Shown in pieces: positions 16,180-17,128 of a DNA stretch of 17,128 bases. Source of the DNA: an uncultured Rikenellaceae bacterium (lineage in GTDB: Bacteria > Bacteroidota > Bacteroidia > Bacteroidales > Rikenellaceae). Position 1 is the stretch's first letter; every line of letters starts with the position of its first letter. The stretch spans positions 1 through 17,128 of the forward strand of contig CAJURV010000046.1 of NCBI GenBank assembly GCA_910588925.1. The letters are read 5' to 3'. The position numbers and the translations under genes were made by a program. The notes beneath the pieces are model-generated. The model ran no database searches. It was not told where the DNA came from and was given only the letters and a program-made list of their open reading frames with translations.

Positions 16180-16209
16180 AAAAAAACGGATACACGATGT
16201 ATCCGTTTT
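16180..16209 (-). terminator. Rho-independent terminator downstream of greA
   Basis: Perfect 12-bp arms at 16183-16194 and 16198-16209 (AAAACGGATACA and complement) with a 3-nt loop (CGA). In the minus direction the hairpin runs into seven T residues (complement of the A run 16180-16186). It lies about 109 nt past the greA stop. The plus direction has only a four-T run, so termination should mainly serve greA. Confidence 0.78.
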
Positions 16210-16317
16210 ACAAATAATATGGCCTTGTCGTAAGCTGTAACCAGCTGTTACAAAACAGGCAAACCACCACAGGCGCCTAAAGTCAAAAGCCCGAATGCAG
16301 GGCCTTATCATGTAAGA

Positions 16318-16791
16318 CTATATAGCTATATCCACAATCTCCAGTTTCATCTTGCCGGCGGGAGCCTCTACCTCCACCACTTCGCCTTTTTTCTTGCCTA
16401 TTATGGCTTTGGCTATAGGTGTTCCTATAGATAGTTTTTTAGATTTGAGATCGGCTTCGCGTTCGGAAACGAGTGTATATTCCATAGTCTTGCCGGTGGC
16501 TATATTCTTCAGTTTTACACGAGTGAGTATCTGTACGGTTTCCGTATCTATCTGCGACTCGTCTATGACTCTCGCCGACGCGAAAAGCTCCTCCAATTTG
16601 GCTATTTTCATCTCCAAAAGCCCCTGAGCCTCTTTAGCCGCATCGTATTCGGCATTTTCCGACAGGTCGCCCTTATCCCGCGCCTCTGCTATCTGTGCCT
16701 GCACGGCCGGACGCTCCACGCCCCTTAGATGATCGAGCTCTTCGCGTACTTTCTGAAGCCCTTCCTGTGTTAAATATACTACGTTAGCCAT
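16318..16791 (-). CDS. greA: Transcription elongation factor GreA
   Basis: 157 aa from the chosen start (E. coli GreA has 158). GreA enters the secondary channel of RNA polymerase and stimulates cleavage of the backtracked 3' RNA, rescuing stalled complexes. The N-terminal coiled coil (about 1-75) carries the tip motif GDLSENAEY at 41-49, with the catalytic acidic residues D42 and E45 matching E. coli D41/E44. The C-terminal FKBP-like domain (about 80-157) has VKLKNIATGK, TPIAKAIIGKKKGEVVEV and the final strand LEIVDI. An ATG nine codons upstream (16818) is in frame, but the start at 16791 (MANVVYLTQEG) matches the usual family N-terminus. It stands alone, with its own terminator. Confidence 0.96.
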   Translation of the reverse strand: MANVVYLTQEGLQKVREELDHLRGVERPAVQAQIAEARDKGDLSENAEYDAAKEAQGLLEMKIAKLEELFASARVIDESQIDTETVQILTRVKLKNIATGKTMEYTLVSEREADLKSKKLSIGTPIAKAIIGKKKGEVVEVEAPAGKMKLEIVDIAI

Positions 16792-16818
16792 CGTGTAATC
16801 CTTATTCAAATTCGACAA

Positions 16819-17128
16819 TAATTATTTTCAGATCGTAATCGAAAACGTAAAAAATAAAGAATCCCGGCGCGTAAAGTCCGGAACTCTTACATTTTCCTTA
16901 CAAATCTTATGCAAAGATAAGAACTATTATTCAATAAAAAAACTTTATACGGTTTTATTCGACTATTTTCGTTATCGGATATCACCCTAATCGTTATATC
17001 CCGTTATCAACGGCATTGTTTTTGAAACATCGGAAACGCAAAGGCTGGACCGATAATGCGCACACGTAAAACCACCGTGTAATTTCAAAACCGAACTGCA
17101 AAAACAGCATACAAATTACAGTGCAGTA
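16819..17128. other. Upstream region of greA to window edge, no gene called
   Basis: 310 bp of AT-rich DNA. It holds the greA leader and its candidate promoter. Beyond 16943 I see no motif I can support. A minus-strand frame is open from the window edge to a stop at 16994-16996 (about 44 codons), but its composition is not convincing and no domain is recognisable. Confidence 0.4.
16912..16942 (-). promoter_or_regulatory. Candidate greA promoter
   Basis: Minus-strand TATCTTTG (plus-strand 16912-16919) is an exact TAnnTTTG -7 box. TTTT lies 19 bp upstream (16939-16942), three of four at -33. It implies a leader of about 110-115 nt before the ATG at 16791. The -7 match is good but the -33 box is imperfect. 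Confidence 0.45.

Larger units (their letters stand above)
15992..16317. other. Intergenic region between tRNA-Ser and greA
   Basis: 326 bp of AT-rich DNA holding the tRNA promoter at its left end and the greA terminator near 16180-16209. Between the terminator and the greA stop there is a short inverted repeat (TGTAAC/GTTACA, about 16236-16252). No coding frame is credible. Confidence 0.6.

Noticed and set aside
16994..17128. Minus-strand frame open to the window edge, about 44 codons
   Set aside because: A run of this length is likely by chance in such DNA, no domain is visible, and it leads into the greA promoter region. More upstream sequence would be needed to call a gene.
1..17128. CRISPR array, integrase or intact insertion sequence
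   Set aside because: No regularly spaced repeats, no transposase or recombinase domain, and no paired terminal repeats enclosing a gene were seen.

Overview
The window is chromosomal DNA of a Bacteroidota bacterium, most likely Bacteroidales. The evidence is: a tRNA-Ser with a textbook Bacteroidota promoter (TTTG, 19 bp, TACCTTTG); several lipoproteins; a 6-bladed beta-propeller lipoprotein with the IGRGPGEY motif typical of that phylum; a GreA of Bacteroides type; and weak or absent Shine-Dalgarno sequences. Isoleucine is often coded by ATA. I cannot name a genus. Almost everything is on the minus strand; only one gene, a transglutaminase-like lipoprotein, is on the plus strand.

Layout from left to right. 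A perfect 26-bp inverted repeat (12-67) ends a two-gene minus-strand unit: a beta-propeller lipoprotein (659-1801), then a membrane-anchored thioredoxin-like CxxC protein (90-656). After a 329-bp gap comes a tight five-gene minus-strand operon, read right to left: an O-antigen ligase/polymerase-like membrane protein with C-terminal TPR-like repeats (11030-12898), a TolC-family outer-membrane protein (9477-11033), a lipoprotein membrane-fusion protein (8395-9468), and two different RND permeases (5283-8384 and 2131-5286). Two junctions are ATGA overlaps and the other gaps are 8 and 10 nt, so the five are almost certainly co-transcribed. The TolC protein, adaptor and two RND subunits would form a tripartite pump of the heteromeric (MdtBC-like) type. 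The ligase-like protein at the head of the operon suggests the exported material may be envelope or glycan related, but its substrate cannot be read from sequence.

A 474-bp AT-rich divergent region (12899-13372) separates this operon from the transglutaminase-like lipoprotein (13373-15352). It holds several short inverted repeats sharing a TCGT(A) half-site, which could be operators controlling one or both sides. Next is about 550 bp without a convincing gene, possibly decayed mobile DNA, which ends at tRNA-Ser(UGA) (15907-15991, minus) with its own terminator and promoter. Last is greA (16318-16791, minus) with a downstream hairpin terminator.

The most unusual part is the 90-12898 block: a ligase-like/TPR protein translationally coupled to a complete two-permease RND exporter, followed on the same strand by a propeller lipoprotein and a CxxC protein. 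The individual families are known. I do not know this combination as a described system, and its function is inference.
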